This document shows positions 1-7,847 of a stretch of 34,207 nucleotides of DNA, in pieces. The DNA is from Chloroflexota bacterium (GTDB lineage Bacteria; Chloroflexota; Limnocylindria; Limnocylindrales; CSP1-4), in NCBI GenBank assembly GCA_016200745.1, contig JACQEF010000145.1:1-34207 (forward strand). The letters are read 5' to 3'. The notes beneath the pieces are model-generated. The model had not been told where the DNA came from, ran no database searches, and worked only from the letters and a program-made list of their open reading frames with translations. The stretch's first letter is position 1; each line of letters starts with the position of its first letter. The position numbers and the translations under genes were made by a program.

Positions 1-212
1 GTGGAACCGACGACCGGCCGGAAGCCGGCGCCGCTCCAATCGCTCGTTCACCTGGTCCCGGTCACCGTGCGTCGGGCGCCGACCTGCATCAGTCGCTCCT
101 CACAGACGCGGTCGGGGAGCGTCGACGCGCGGGGTCACTGGATCGTCACTCGCCAGTATGGCGCGGCCTCGCCGGGCGGGCGGGGCCTCACGCCATCGTG
201 CGATTCGGTGGC
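1..212. other. No gene recognised at the left edge
   Basis: This stretch lies downstream of the MMPL gene, which ends at 213 on the minus strand. Open frames cross it on both strands, as expected at this GC content, but none encodes anything I recognise and none has a convincing ribosome binding site. I see no clear hairpin with a T tract that would act as a terminator. Confidence 0.4.
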
Positions 213-2495
213 CTACTCGGCGGTCGCGGTCGGGGTCGCCTCGCCCGGCGTCCGCGCCAGGTGTGCCGGCCACCAGTTCCAGCGACCGAGCAGCACCACG
301 AGCGACGGCACGAGCAGCGAGCGGAGCAGGAACGTGTCCATGAGCACGCCGGCCGCGACGCCATAGCCGATCTGCTGGATCTGCCCGCCGCCACCCGACC
401 CGCCGGCCACGGCCAGCACCGCGAACGTCCCGCCGAGGATCACCCCGGCCGTGGTGATCGTGCTCCCCGTGCGGCCGATCGCCCGCGCCACCGCATCCCG
501 CAACGGCAGGCCGTGGGCCTCCTCGCGGATCCGGCTCATGATCAGGATGTTGTAGTCCGACCCGAGCGCCATCAGGAACACGAACATCAGGAACGGCAGG
601 ATGAAGCTGATCCCGTCCTGGCCGCCGAGGTGGACGAACACGATGCCGACCAGGCCGAGCGCGGCCCCGTACGACAGGACGATGCTCGCCACCAGGTAGA
701 GCGGCGCCACGGCGCTGCGCAGGACGATCGCGAGGAGGAGGGCGATGAGCACCGCGACGATCGGGATGATCCGGACCAGGTCGGTGCCCGAGATGTGGCT
801 GACGTCCGCCGCGAACGCCACCTGGCCGAACACCCCGTTGGCGGACGCGCCGGCCGCCCGTGCGACGCGGTCGACGTCGGCGCGCATCGCGGGTACCGCG
901 TCGAGCACGGCCGGGCTGGACGCGTCGCCGTTGGCGTACGCGACCGAGTACTGGACCGTGCGGCCGTCCGGGCTGATCAGCTGGCCGGTCGAGCGGTAGG
1001 CGTTGTAGACCGGCGCCGGGACCGCGGTCGTGGCCGGTTCGGCCGGGAGGTCGCGGGCCGGGCCGAGCGTGGCGTGCAGCGACGTCAGCTGGTCGGCCGT
1101 GAGCGGGAACCCGTTCGGGTTGAGCGGGCCAACGAGGCCGCTGAACTCGCGCAGTCCGGCCAGTCCCTCCTGTGCCCGGGCCAGGACCGACGGGTCGTCC
1201 CAGACCGACACCGGGAACTGCAGGAGCACCGCGCTCCGACTGGTCGTGGAGGACGGGAAATGCTCCGCGAGCTGGACCGTGCCGGCCGCGGAATCGGTGC
1301 CGGCCGGGCTCGAGGAGACGTCCCCGAACCCGGCGACGCCGGTGGTCAGGAGCGTGGCACCCAGGACGACGAACAGTGCGACGCCGGCGACCAGCGTCGT
1401 GCCCGGCCTTCGCGTGGCGGCCACGCCGTCCCACAGGCCCGTGTGCTCGTGCGTCCGAACCGAGGCACCGGTCGGCCAGAAGACCGCCCGCCCCAGGATC
1501 GCGAGGAGCGCCGGCAGCAAGGTCAGGCCCGCGACCAGCATCAGGGCGATCCCGATCGCGAGCGCCGGCCCCAGGCTCTGGTAGAACGCGAACTCGGCCA
1601 GCACCAGGCTGACCAGCGCGGCAATCACGGTGAGGGCGGAGAACGTGATCGACTCCCCCACCCGGCTGACCGAACGGATCACGGCCTCGTGCGGGGTCAG
1701 GCCGCGGCGGAGCTCCTCGCGAACGCGGAAGACGAGGAAGACCCCGTAGTCCGTCCCCGCGCCCAGGACCAGGACGATCAGCAGGAGCTGCGTGATCGAG
1801 GAAACCTGGACGCCGATCTTGGTGGCCTCGGCGATCACCGGACCCGACAGGACGAGCACGAACGCCGCCGGCACGAGCGTCACGATCGGCGCGAGCACCG
1901 CGCGGAAGGCGAGCAGCAGCAGGAGCACGATGAACAGCAGCGACAGCTGCTGGGTCTGGTCCTGCGAGGACCCGGACGCCTTGACCGTGTCGACCGCCGT
2001 GGCGAGCTGCCCGGTCAGATGGGCCTGGAGCCCCGCCGGCAGCCCGGCCGCGCCGAATGTGGCGCGGATCGCGTCGACCACGCCGCTGGCCTCGGGACCG
2101 GCGCTGAATGCGACCACCGACGCCTCGACGAGCGCCTGGCGTGCCTGCCCGTCGGCCGACACCCCCAGGTCCACGACGGCCTTGACCTGCTCGACGGACC
2201 GGATCCGCGCCTCGAGCGCGTCCACGGCGGCGTTGTCGGCCGCCGTCAGCCCGCCATCGCGCGCGACCACGAGCGTCGCCGGCGCGAGCGAGACGTCCTG
2301 GAACGGGGCCGCCATGGCCGCCGCCTGCATGCTCGGGGAGTTCGCGGGGAGGAACCCGCTGGTGGTGTCCTTCGCCACGTCGCTCAGCGACGGGAGCAGC
2401 CGGACGGCCAGGACGGTCACCACGATCCAGGCCACCACGATCGCGAACCGGAAGCGGACCGAGAATCGCCCGAGACCTGTAAAGAAGCGGCTCAT
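213..2495 (-). CDS. MMPL/RND-family membrane exporter
   Basis: A 760-residue inner-membrane transporter of the MMPL branch of the RND superfamily, whose members export lipids, drugs or other hydrophobic compounds using proton motive force. It has the duplicated RND plan: an N-terminal helix (about residues 14-33), a soluble domain, a block of membrane helices, then a second soluble domain and a second block. Each block carries the Asp-Tyr pair expected for proton relay, seen as GTDYGVFLV in the first half and GSDYNILIM in the second. An open frame extends upstream to 2606, but I place the start at the ATG at 2495 because AAAGGA lies 6 bases before it and the product then begins MSRFFTGLGRFSVRFR, a usual MMPL start. 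The extended N-terminus is Arg/Pro-rich low-complexity sequence. No regulator or periplasmic partner is adjacent. The substrate is unknown. Confidence 0.9.
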   Translation of the reverse strand: MSRFFTGLGRFSVRFRFAIVVAWIVVTVLAVRLLPSLSDVAKDTTSGFLPANSPSMQAAAMAAPFQDVSLAPATLVVARDGGLTAADNAAVDALEARIRSVEQVKAVVDLGVSADGQARQALVEASVVAFSAGPEASGVVDAIRATFGAAGLPAGLQAHLTGQLATAVDTVKASGSSQDQTQQLSLLFIVLLLLLAFRAVLAPIVTLVPAAFVLVLSGPVIAEATKIGVQVSSITQLLLIVLVLGAGTDYGVFLVFRVREELRRGLTPHEAVIRSVSRVGESITFSALTVIAALVSLVLAEFAFYQSLGPALAIGIALMLVAGLTLLPALLAILGRAVFWPTGASVRTHEHTGLWDGVAATRRPGTTLVAGVALFVVLGATLLTTGVAGFGDVSSSPAGTDSAAGTVQLAEHFPSSTTSRSAVLLQFPVSVWDDPSVLARAQEGLAGLREFSGLVGPLNPNGFPLTADQLTSLHATLGPARDLPAEPATTAVPAPVYNAYRSTGQLISPDGRTVQYSVAYANGDASSPAVLDAVPAMRADVDRVARAAGASANGVFGQVAFAADVSHISGTDLVRIIPIVAVLIALLLAIVLRSAVAPLYLVASIVLSYGAALGLVGIVFVHLGGQDGISFILPFLMFVFLMALGSDYNILIMSRIREEAHGLPLRDAVARAIGRTGSTITTAGVILGGTFAVLAVAGGSGGGGQIQQIGYGVAAGVLMDTFLLRSLLVPSLVVLLGRWNWWPAHLARTPGEATPTATAE

Positions 2496-2698
2496 GCGGA
2501 TCCTTTCGTCAACCGTGCGCCCCTGGCGTACGGGTCGGCCCGGGACGGGCGGGCCACGCGGTCGGGGCGGGACGTTCAGGGTGGCGCGGGACGGGCGGTC
2601 CGACAACGATCGGGGCCGCGACGGCCCTAGGATGACACCGAATGCGACGATCGCGCTCTCACCGAGGTCGGCCGAGCCGGTCGATCTCCGCCGGACGG

Positions 2699-2704
2699 TA
2701 GGAT
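2699..2704 (+). promoter_or_regulatory. Possible -10 element (TAGGAT) upstream of the GAF stub
   Basis: TAGGAT fits the TAnnnT -10 pattern and lies 41 bases before the ATG of the GAF-like stub at 2746. Just downstream, the 12-mer GTGCCCTCCATG occurs twice in a row (2705-2716 and 2719-2730). A second TAGGAT lies at 2629-2634. No good -35 is visible, so this is a weak call. Confidence 0.3.
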
Positions 2705-2745
2705 GTGCCCTCCATGTGTGCCCTCCATGCCGGAGTGACGCCCGT

Positions 2746-2940
2746 ATGCCCGGCCTTCAGGCCATCGAGATCCTCGGCGACGCCGCCATGGCCCTCGCGC
2801 GCGACGACGGACTCGAACCGACTCTGCTCGCCATCCTCCGGCCGCTCGCCGACCGGCTCGATGTCGCGTCGGCGGCGGTGTTCAGGGTGGCGGACGCCGG
2901 GGGCCGGGCTCGGGAGGGCCCAGGCTCCACGGGCGGCTGA
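2746..2940 (+). pseudogene. Truncated GAF-type sensor gene (5' stub)
   Basis: A 64-codon frame. Its first ~50 residues read like the opening helix and first strand of a GAF sensor domain, with LLAILRPLADRLDVASAAVF as the key segment: a long amphipathic helix ending in hydrophobic strand residues. After about residue 50 the sequence turns into Gly/Arg-rich filler and stops at TGA. A normal GAF domain needs about 150 residues and is usually followed by an output domain, so only the 5' end seems to remain. GGAG lies 10 bases before the ATG. The frame past the stop contains RVAAIVNPP, which could be a further GAF remnant, but this is speculative. The stub converges on hemH, whose stop is only 35 bases away. 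It could also be a chance frame, so confidence is modest. Confidence 0.38.
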
Positions 2941-2974
2941 CGCGTCGGCCGGCAGGCGCGGGTGGCCGCGATCG

Positions 2975-3922
2975 TCAACCCGCCGGCGCGGCGGCGGTTC
3001 GCGGAGCAGCGCGCCGCGCCACGGAGGCAAGCGCCTCGACCAAACCGGGGTCGTCGTTGAGTGACTCGATCCGCCGAAACTCCAGCCCGACGCGTTCCGC
3101 CTGCTCGCGAGCTCCGATCTCCACGTCGTACAGGATCTCGAGGTGGTCGGCCAGGAACTGCACCGGGGCGACCACCACGTGCCGGCCGCCAGACGCCGCG
3201 ATGCCGGGCATCAGGTCGGCGAAGTCCGGCGTCATCCACTCGCCGGGCTCGTGGCCGGCGCTCTGCCAGCAGAACGCCCATCGGTCGGCCGTCAGGCCGG
3301 ACGCCTCCCCCACCAGCTCGGCCGTGATCCGGAGCTGCTCGAGGTAGCCGGGCTCCTGCTCTGCCACGCGGCGCGGCAGGCTGTGGGCGGTCATGAGGAC
3401 GGGGGCGCGATCGCGTTCGTCCGGCGGCACTGCCTCGAGCGCGCGGCGGACCCGCACCGCGAGCGCGCCGATGAACGCGGGCTCGAGGTGCCAGGCGCCG
3501 GCCACCTCGACGCTCGGGGCCGCCGCTCCCAGGACCGTCCGCGCTTCCTCGATCGCCCGGGCGTAGCCGCGCATCAGCAGCGGCGAGTACTGCGGGGAGA
3601 GGATGATCGCGGCCACGTGCGAGACCCCGGCGGCCCGGAGCAACCCCAGCCCGCGCTCGATCGACGGCTCCGAGAACCGCATCCCCACCTCGACCGGCCA
3701 GCCGAGCACGTCCGAGAGCGCGGCGGCCTGACGCCGGGAGATCTCGATCAGCGGCGAGCCGCCGATGACCCGGTAGCGCCGCGTGAACTCGTCGACGAGC
3801 TCGTCATCGGGCTCGCGCCCGCCACGCACGCGCGCCAGGTACGCGCCAACGTCCTCGCGCTCGAGCGAATCGGGTGAGCCGTAGGTCATCAGGAGTGCGC
3901 CGGGTCGCGCGGACCCGGTCAC
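2975..3922 (-). CDS. hemH: Ferrochelatase, probably coproporphyrin type (CpfC/HemH)
   Basis: A 315-residue cytoplasmic enzyme that inserts Fe2+ into a porphyrin. Because hemQ lies in the same operon, the substrate is likely coproporphyrin III rather than protoporphyrin IX (inference). Family marks are GALLMTYGSP at the N-terminus, GGSPL (residues 54-58), the catalytic His180 in TAHSLP, and Glu262 in the HLEILYDVE segment. These correspond in spacing to His183 and Glu264 of the Bacillus enzyme. Length matches the monofunctional Bacillus-type protein (about 310). Translation starts at GTG 3922, overlapping the hemE stop as GTGA, so it is translationally coupled as the last gene of the haem operon. 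No terminator is obvious after the stop. Confidence 0.95.
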   Translation of the reverse strand: MTGSARPGALLMTYGSPDSLEREDVGAYLARVRGGREPDDELVDEFTRRYRVIGGSPLIEISRRQAAALSDVLGWPVEVGMRFSEPSIERGLGLLRAAGVSHVAAIILSPQYSPLLMRGYARAIEEARTVLGAAAPSVEVAGAWHLEPAFIGALAVRVRRALEAVPPDERDRAPVLMTAHSLPRRVAEQEPGYLEQLRITAELVGEASGLTADRWAFCWQSAGHEPGEWMTPDFADLMPGIAASGGRHVVVAPVQFLADHLEILYDVEIGAREQAERVGLEFRRIESLNDDPGLVEALASVARRAAPRTAAAPAG

Positions 3923-4806
3923 GCCGTGACTCCGGCAGGCGCAGCCGCAGCATTCGCCCCCGCCGTCTCCTCGTGGACGAAATCGACCAGCCGGCGGAGC
4001 AGGTCCGGGTCCGTCTGAGGCAGCACGCCGTGGCCGAGGTTGAACACGTGCCCAGGCCGGCCGGCCGCCTCGGCCAGGAGCGCCGCGGTCCCGGTCCCGA
4101 AGTGGATGGCCGGCGTCCCGCGCAGCGATTCGAAGACCCGCCGGACGTGTGGCTGGACGTAGGTCGCGTAGTCGGCCGGACCGAGCCCGCCGACCCAGCT
4201 ATCGAACAGCTGGACGACGTCCACGCCGGCCTCGATCTGCCCCCGCAGGTAGGCCACGATCATCGTCGTCAGCCGCTCCATCAGCTCGTGCCAGGCTGCC
4301 GGCTCGCGGTACATGAACGCCTTGGCGACCGCGAAGTCGCGCGACGGCCGGCCCTCGATCAGATAGCACGCCAGCGTGAACGGCGCGCCCGAGAACCCGA
4401 TCACGCCGGCCCGGCCGGCGAGCTCGGTGCGCACCAGGCGGATGGCGTCGAACACGAACCCGACGCCCTCGGGCTCGAAGGCCCGGAGGGCCGAGACGTC
4501 CGCCGCCGAGCGGATCGGCCGGTCGATGATCGGGCCGACCTCGGGCTCGATCCGGAGCCCGACGCCCATCGGCTCGAGCGGCAGCATGATGTCGGCGAAC
4601 AGCACGGCCGCGTCCACGCCGAGGTCGCGGACCGGCATCAGGGTCACCTCGGCGCACAGGTCCGGCGTCTTGGCCAGCTCGAGAATCGCGTAGCGCTGGC
4701 GGAGCGCGCGGTAGGCGCTGAACGAGCGGCCCGCCTGGCGCATGAACCACACGGGCGTGGCGTCCACCGGCTCGAGCCGGCAGGCCCGCAGGAAGCGATC
4801 AGTCAC
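3919..4806 (-). CDS. hemE: Uroporphyrinogen decarboxylase with an apparent internal deletion
   Basis: HemE decarboxylates uroporphyrinogen III to coproporphyrinogen III in the cytoplasm. Clear marks are the substrate-binding WFMRQAGRS near the start, FADIMLPLEPMG, GFSGAPFTLACYLIEG, FDSWVG, and FNLGHG near the C-terminus. The start is GTG 4806, with GGAGGA 6 bases upstream and an 8-base overlap with hemL. The product is 295 residues, whereas the family is about 340-355. The shortfall sits in one place: after GTGTAALLAE (about residue 246) the chain jumps straight to AAGRPGHVFNLGHG. The intervening segment of intact enzymes, including the conserved GxDW and QGNLDP motifs and roughly 55-60 residues (two strands of the TIM barrel), is absent while the frame is kept. 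Such a protein is unlikely to fold as a normal decarboxylase. The cause could be a real in-frame deletion or an assembly error. It is the seventh of eight operon genes. Confidence 0.93.
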   Translation of the reverse strand: MTDRFLRACRLEPVDATPVWFMRQAGRSFSAYRALRQRYAILELAKTPDLCAEVTLMPVRDLGVDAAVLFADIMLPLEPMGVGLRIEPEVGPIIDRPIRSAADVSALRAFEPEGVGFVFDAIRLVRTELAGRAGVIGFSGAPFTLACYLIEGRPSRDFAVAKAFMYREPAAWHELMERLTTMIVAYLRGQIEAGVDVVQLFDSWVGGLGPADYATYVQPHVRRVFESLRGTPAIHFGTGTAALLAEAAGRPGHVFNLGHGVLPQTDPDLLRRLVDFVHEETAGANAAAAPAGVTA

Positions 4807-6121
4807 GTGGATCCTCCTCGAACGCCAGGCGGGCGGCGGCGACCGTCGCCCCGATCTCGGCCCGGCCGTGTGCCATGGACAGGAACCAGGCCTCGAACTG
4901 CGAGGGCGGCGGCAGGATCCCCCGGTCGAGCATTGCTCCGAAGAACCGGGCGTAGGCGTCACGGTCCGACGCAAGCGCATCGGCGGCATCGAGCGGCAGT
5001 TCGGAACGGAAGAAGACCGTCAGGAGCGGCCCGAAACGGGCGACCGAGACCGCCCGACCCGCCTCGGCCGCGGCGGCGGCGAGGCCCTCGGCGAGCTCCG
5101 TCGCGGCCGCCTCGAGCGCGACGTACCGCTCCGGCCGGAGCTCGGCCAGCGTCGCGATGCCGGCCGCCATCGACAACGGGTGGCCCGACAGCGTCCCCGC
5201 CTGGTAGACGGGGCCGGCCGGCGCGACGAGCGCCATGAGATCGGCACGGCCGCCGTAGGCGCCGATCGGCATCCCGCCGCCGATGATCTTGCCGAGCGTG
5301 GTCAGGTCCGGCCGGATCCCGAACCGCGCCTGGGCACCACCGGGCCCGACGCGGAACCCGGTGATGACCTCGTCGAACACGAGCAGGGCGTCGTCGGCGC
5401 GGGTCAGCTCGCGGATCAGCTGGAGGAACCCTGGTTCGGGCGGGATCACCCCGACGTTGGCGATCACCGGTTCGAGCACGACGGCCGCGATCCGGCCGGG
5501 ATGCCGGGCGAACGCCAGCGTGACCGCCGTGGCGTCGTTGAACGGCAGGACCATGGCCGTGGCGGCAACGGACGCCGGCACGCCGGCACTGCCGGCGATC
5601 GCCTGCGTGGCGACGCCCGAGCCGGCGTCCACGAGCAGGCCGTCCGAGTGCCCGTGGTACGCGCCGGCGAACTTCACCACGAGGTCGCGCCCGGTCGCCG
5701 CCCGGGCCAGCCGCATCGCGCTCATCACGGCCTCGGTCCCGGACGAGGTGAACCGGAGCCGCTCCATCGACGGCATCGCCCGCCGGATCGCCTCGCCCAG
5801 CTCGATCTCGAGCGGGTGCGTCGCGCCGAGGGCCAACCCGTCCGCAGTCGCCCGGCGCACCGCCTCCATCACCGCCGTGGCCGCGTGGCCCAGGATCGCC
5901 GGCCCCCACGCGCCGACGTAGTCGAGGTAGCGCCGGCCGTCCGGATCCCAGACGTACGCCCCGTCGCCGCGCTGGAGCACGATCGGCGGCCGCGCGACCG
6001 CGCGGAACGCACGGACCGGGCTGTTGACGCCTCCGGGAAACAGGCGCCCGGCGCGGGCGACCAGGTCGGCCGTGCGACGCCCCGCGGCGGCTCCGGACCC
6101 CACCGCGGCGGTCCCCGCCAT
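4799..6121 (-). CDS. hemL: Glutamate-1-semialdehyde 2,1-aminomutase
   Basis: A 440-residue PLP enzyme that converts glutamate-1-semialdehyde to 5-aminolevulinate, the second step of the C5 route begun by HemA. It shows the class-III aminotransferase fold: LFPGGVNSPVRAF at residues 28-40, SSGTEAVMSAMRLAR (126-140), GAYHGHSD (153-160), FDEVITGFR (249-257) and the PLP-binding Lys278 in TTLGKIIGGGMPIGAYGGR. Length is close to the 426-430 usual for the family. A frame continues upstream to 6871, but the ATG at 6121 gives the normal N-terminus and overlaps the hemQ stop as TGATG, the coupling seen elsewhere in this operon. No residues of the core seem missing. Confidence 0.96.
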   Translation of the reverse strand: MAGTAAVGSGAAAGRRTADLVARAGRLFPGGVNSPVRAFRAVARPPIVLQRGDGAYVWDPDGRRYLDYVGAWGPAILGHAATAVMEAVRRATADGLALGATHPLEIELGEAIRRAMPSMERLRFTSSGTEAVMSAMRLARAATGRDLVVKFAGAYHGHSDGLLVDAGSGVATQAIAGSAGVPASVAATAMVLPFNDATAVTLAFARHPGRIAAVVLEPVIANVGVIPPEPGFLQLIRELTRADDALLVFDEVITGFRVGPGGAQARFGIRPDLTTLGKIIGGGMPIGAYGGRADLMALVAPAGPVYQAGTLSGHPLSMAAGIATLAELRPERYVALEAAATELAEGLAAAAAEAGRAVSVARFGPLLTVFFRSELPLDAADALASDRDAYARFFGAMLDRGILPPPSQFEAWFLSMAHGRAEIGATVAAARLAFEEDPRD

Positions 6122-6810
6122 CAGCCGGCCCCCAGGAGCTCGAGGATCTCGCTCAGCGGCCGGTGGATCCCCAGGATGATCGGCGTGTCGCCCACGGTGG
6201 AGCGACGGCTCTCGGTCGAACGGAGCGCCCGGACGAGGTCGCCGAAGGCGACCAGGTCGTCGGTCTCGTAGGCGACGACGAAGTCCTGCGAGTCCAGCCC
6301 GAACGAGTAGGCCAGCGCCTGGCGGACCGTCGGGTAGTCTTGGCCGACCCGCATGTGCTCGTTCATCACGCCCTGGCGGGCCTCCTTCGAGAGCAGGTAC
6401 CAATCGGTCGACTTGGTGAACGGGTAGACCACCAGGTAGCGCGACCGCTCCCCGGCGAACAGCGCCTGCTCCTGGTCGGTCGGCTTGCGGACGTACTGCG
6501 ATGGCCCGATGCGACCGACGAACGACTCGCGAACCGCCAGCCAGGTCCCGAGCCCGGCCCGGAGCAGCCCGGCCGCCGCCCGCTCCAGCGCGTCGACCGA
6601 CGGCGCCATCCGCCACAGCAGGAGGTCGACGCCGGGCTCCAGCCCGATCGACGAGTAGGCGGTGCTGCGCACCCCGTCGACACCCGCGGCGGACTCCGCC
6701 TCGGCAAACCGGCAGCCGTCGTCGTGACGCTCGTCGGGGCTGCGGCGGCGCCAGGCGGGATCCAGCCCAAGGGCGAGTGCCTGGACGTAGACCTGGTCGT
6801 CGGCGCTCAT
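6121..6810 (-). CDS. hemQ: Coproheme decarboxylase (HemQ/ChdC, chlorite dismutase family)
   Basis: A 229-residue member of the chlorite dismutase fold. In the coproporphyrin-dependent pathway it converts iron-coproporphyrin (coproheme) to haem b with peroxide. The diagnostic stretch is VVYPFTKSTDWYLL, whose Tyr129 aligns with the radical-forming tyrosine, and MNEHMRVGQDYP, whose His152 is the likely proximal haem ligand, followed by QALAYSFGLD and DTPIILGIHRPL. The distal arginine of true chlorite dismutases is not evident, which supports HemQ rather than chlorite detoxification. An open frame extends upstream to 7434 inside hemB. I place the start at ATG 6810 because GGGAGGA precedes it and it overlaps the hemB stop as ATGA. 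Its presence defines the route this organism uses. Confidence 0.93.
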   Translation of the reverse strand: MSADDQVYVQALALGLDPAWRRRSPDERHDDGCRFAEAESAAGVDGVRSTAYSSIGLEPGVDLLLWRMAPSVDALERAAAGLLRAGLGTWLAVRESFVGRIGPSQYVRKPTDQEQALFAGERSRYLVVYPFTKSTDWYLLSKEARQGVMNEHMRVGQDYPTVRQALAYSFGLDSQDFVVAYETDDLVAFGDLVRALRSTESRRSTVGDTPIILGIHRPLSEILELLGAG

Positions 6811-7847
6811 CGGTCCTCCCGGAGCCAGGTCGCGAGGTCCGCGGCGGCGTACGTGATGACGATCCCGGCACCCGCCCGGACGATGGCTGTCACCGCCTCG
6901 GTCATGGCGCGCCGACCGTCCAGCCAGCCGCGCTCTGCGGCGGCCATCAGCATCGCGTACTCGCCGGACACCTGGTACGCGGCGATCGGCAGGTCGAAGC
7001 GGGCGCGCGCGGCGGCGATCAGGTCGAGTCCCGGGAGGGCCGGCTTCACCAGGAGCAGGTCGGCCCCCTCGGCGACGTCGAGCGCGATCTCGCGCATGGC
7101 CTCGCGCCCGTTGGCCGGGTCCATCTGGTAGCCCCGGCGGTCGCCGAACGCCGGCGCGCTGTCCGCAGCCTCCCGGAACGGTCCGTAGAACGCCGAGGCG
7201 TGCTTCGAGGCATAGGCCATGATCGCGATCTCGGAAAGGCCGGCGGCGTCGAGCGCCGAGCGGATCGCGGCGACCTGGCCGTCCATCATCGCGCTCGGGG
7301 CGACCACGTCGGCGCCCGCCCGGGCCTGGCTCACGGCGGTCTCGGCGAGCCGGACCAGGGCCGCGTCGTTGTCCACCGAGCCGTCGGCCGCGAGCGGGCC
7401 GCAGTGACCGTGATCGGTGTACTCGCAGAGGCACGTATCGGCGATCGCGACCAGCGGGAGGTCCAGGGCGCGGATGCGACCGAAGGTCTCCTGGACGATC
7501 CCGTCGTCGATCGAGGCGCCGGACCCGAGCGCGTCCTTGGCCTCCGGCAGACCGAACAGGAGAACCCCACCGACGCCCAGCTCCGCGAGCCGGGCGGCCT
7601 CCGCGGCCGCCTCGTCCGGCGACAGGCGGGCGACGCCCGGCATGGACGGGATCGGCTCGCGGGCGCCGCTCCCCGCCCGCACGAAGAGCGGGGCAACGAG
7701 CATCGACGGATGGAGCCTCGTCTCCTGGACCAGGGCCCGCAACGCCGGTGACCGTCGAAGACGGCGCAGCCGGACGCCGGGCGGCTCAACGGCCGCGGCG
7801 ACATCAACGTCAGCTTCGGCGGGACGCGTCCGCATCGCGAGGGTCAT
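6807..7847 (-). CDS. hemB: Delta-aminolevulinic acid dehydratase (porphobilinogen synthase)
   Basis: A 346-residue enzyme condensing two 5-aminolevulinate molecules into porphobilinogen. Both active-site lysines are visible: Lys215 in MAYASKHASAFYGPFREA and Lys268 (Schiff base) in LLVKPALPGLD. The segment DTCLCEYTDHGHCG (residues 137-150) supplies Cys139, Cys141 and Cys149, the three-cysteine ligand set of the zinc-dependent class, so the enzyme is predicted to use catalytic Zn2+. About 20-25 residues at the N-terminus before the RLRRLRRSPALR element look like a flexible extension. The ATG at 7847 overlaps the hemCD stop as ATGA. A second in-frame ATG four codons later is possible. Confidence 0.96.
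   Translation of the reverse strand: MTLAMRTRPAEADVDVAAAVEPPGVRLRRLRRSPALRALVQETRLHPSMLVAPLFVRAGSGAREPIPSMPGVARLSPDEAAAEAARLAELGVGGVLLFGLPEAKDALGSGASIDDGIVQETFGRIRALDLPLVAIADTCLCEYTDHGHCGPLAADGSVDNDAALVRLAETAVSQARAGADVVAPSAMMDGQVAAIRSALDAAGLSEIAIMAYASKHASAFYGPFREAADSAPAFGDRRGYQMDPANGREAMREIALDVAEGADLLLVKPALPGLDLIAAARARFDLPIAAYQVSGEYAMLMAAAERGWLDGRRAMTEAVTAIVRAGAGIVITYAAADLATWLREDR

Noticed and set aside
198..2630. Long plus-strand frame of 810 codons opposite the MMPL gene
   Set aside because: It is Arg/Asp/Gln/Glu-rich low-complexity sequence with no domain, lying antisense to a clear transporter; it arises from the high GC content.
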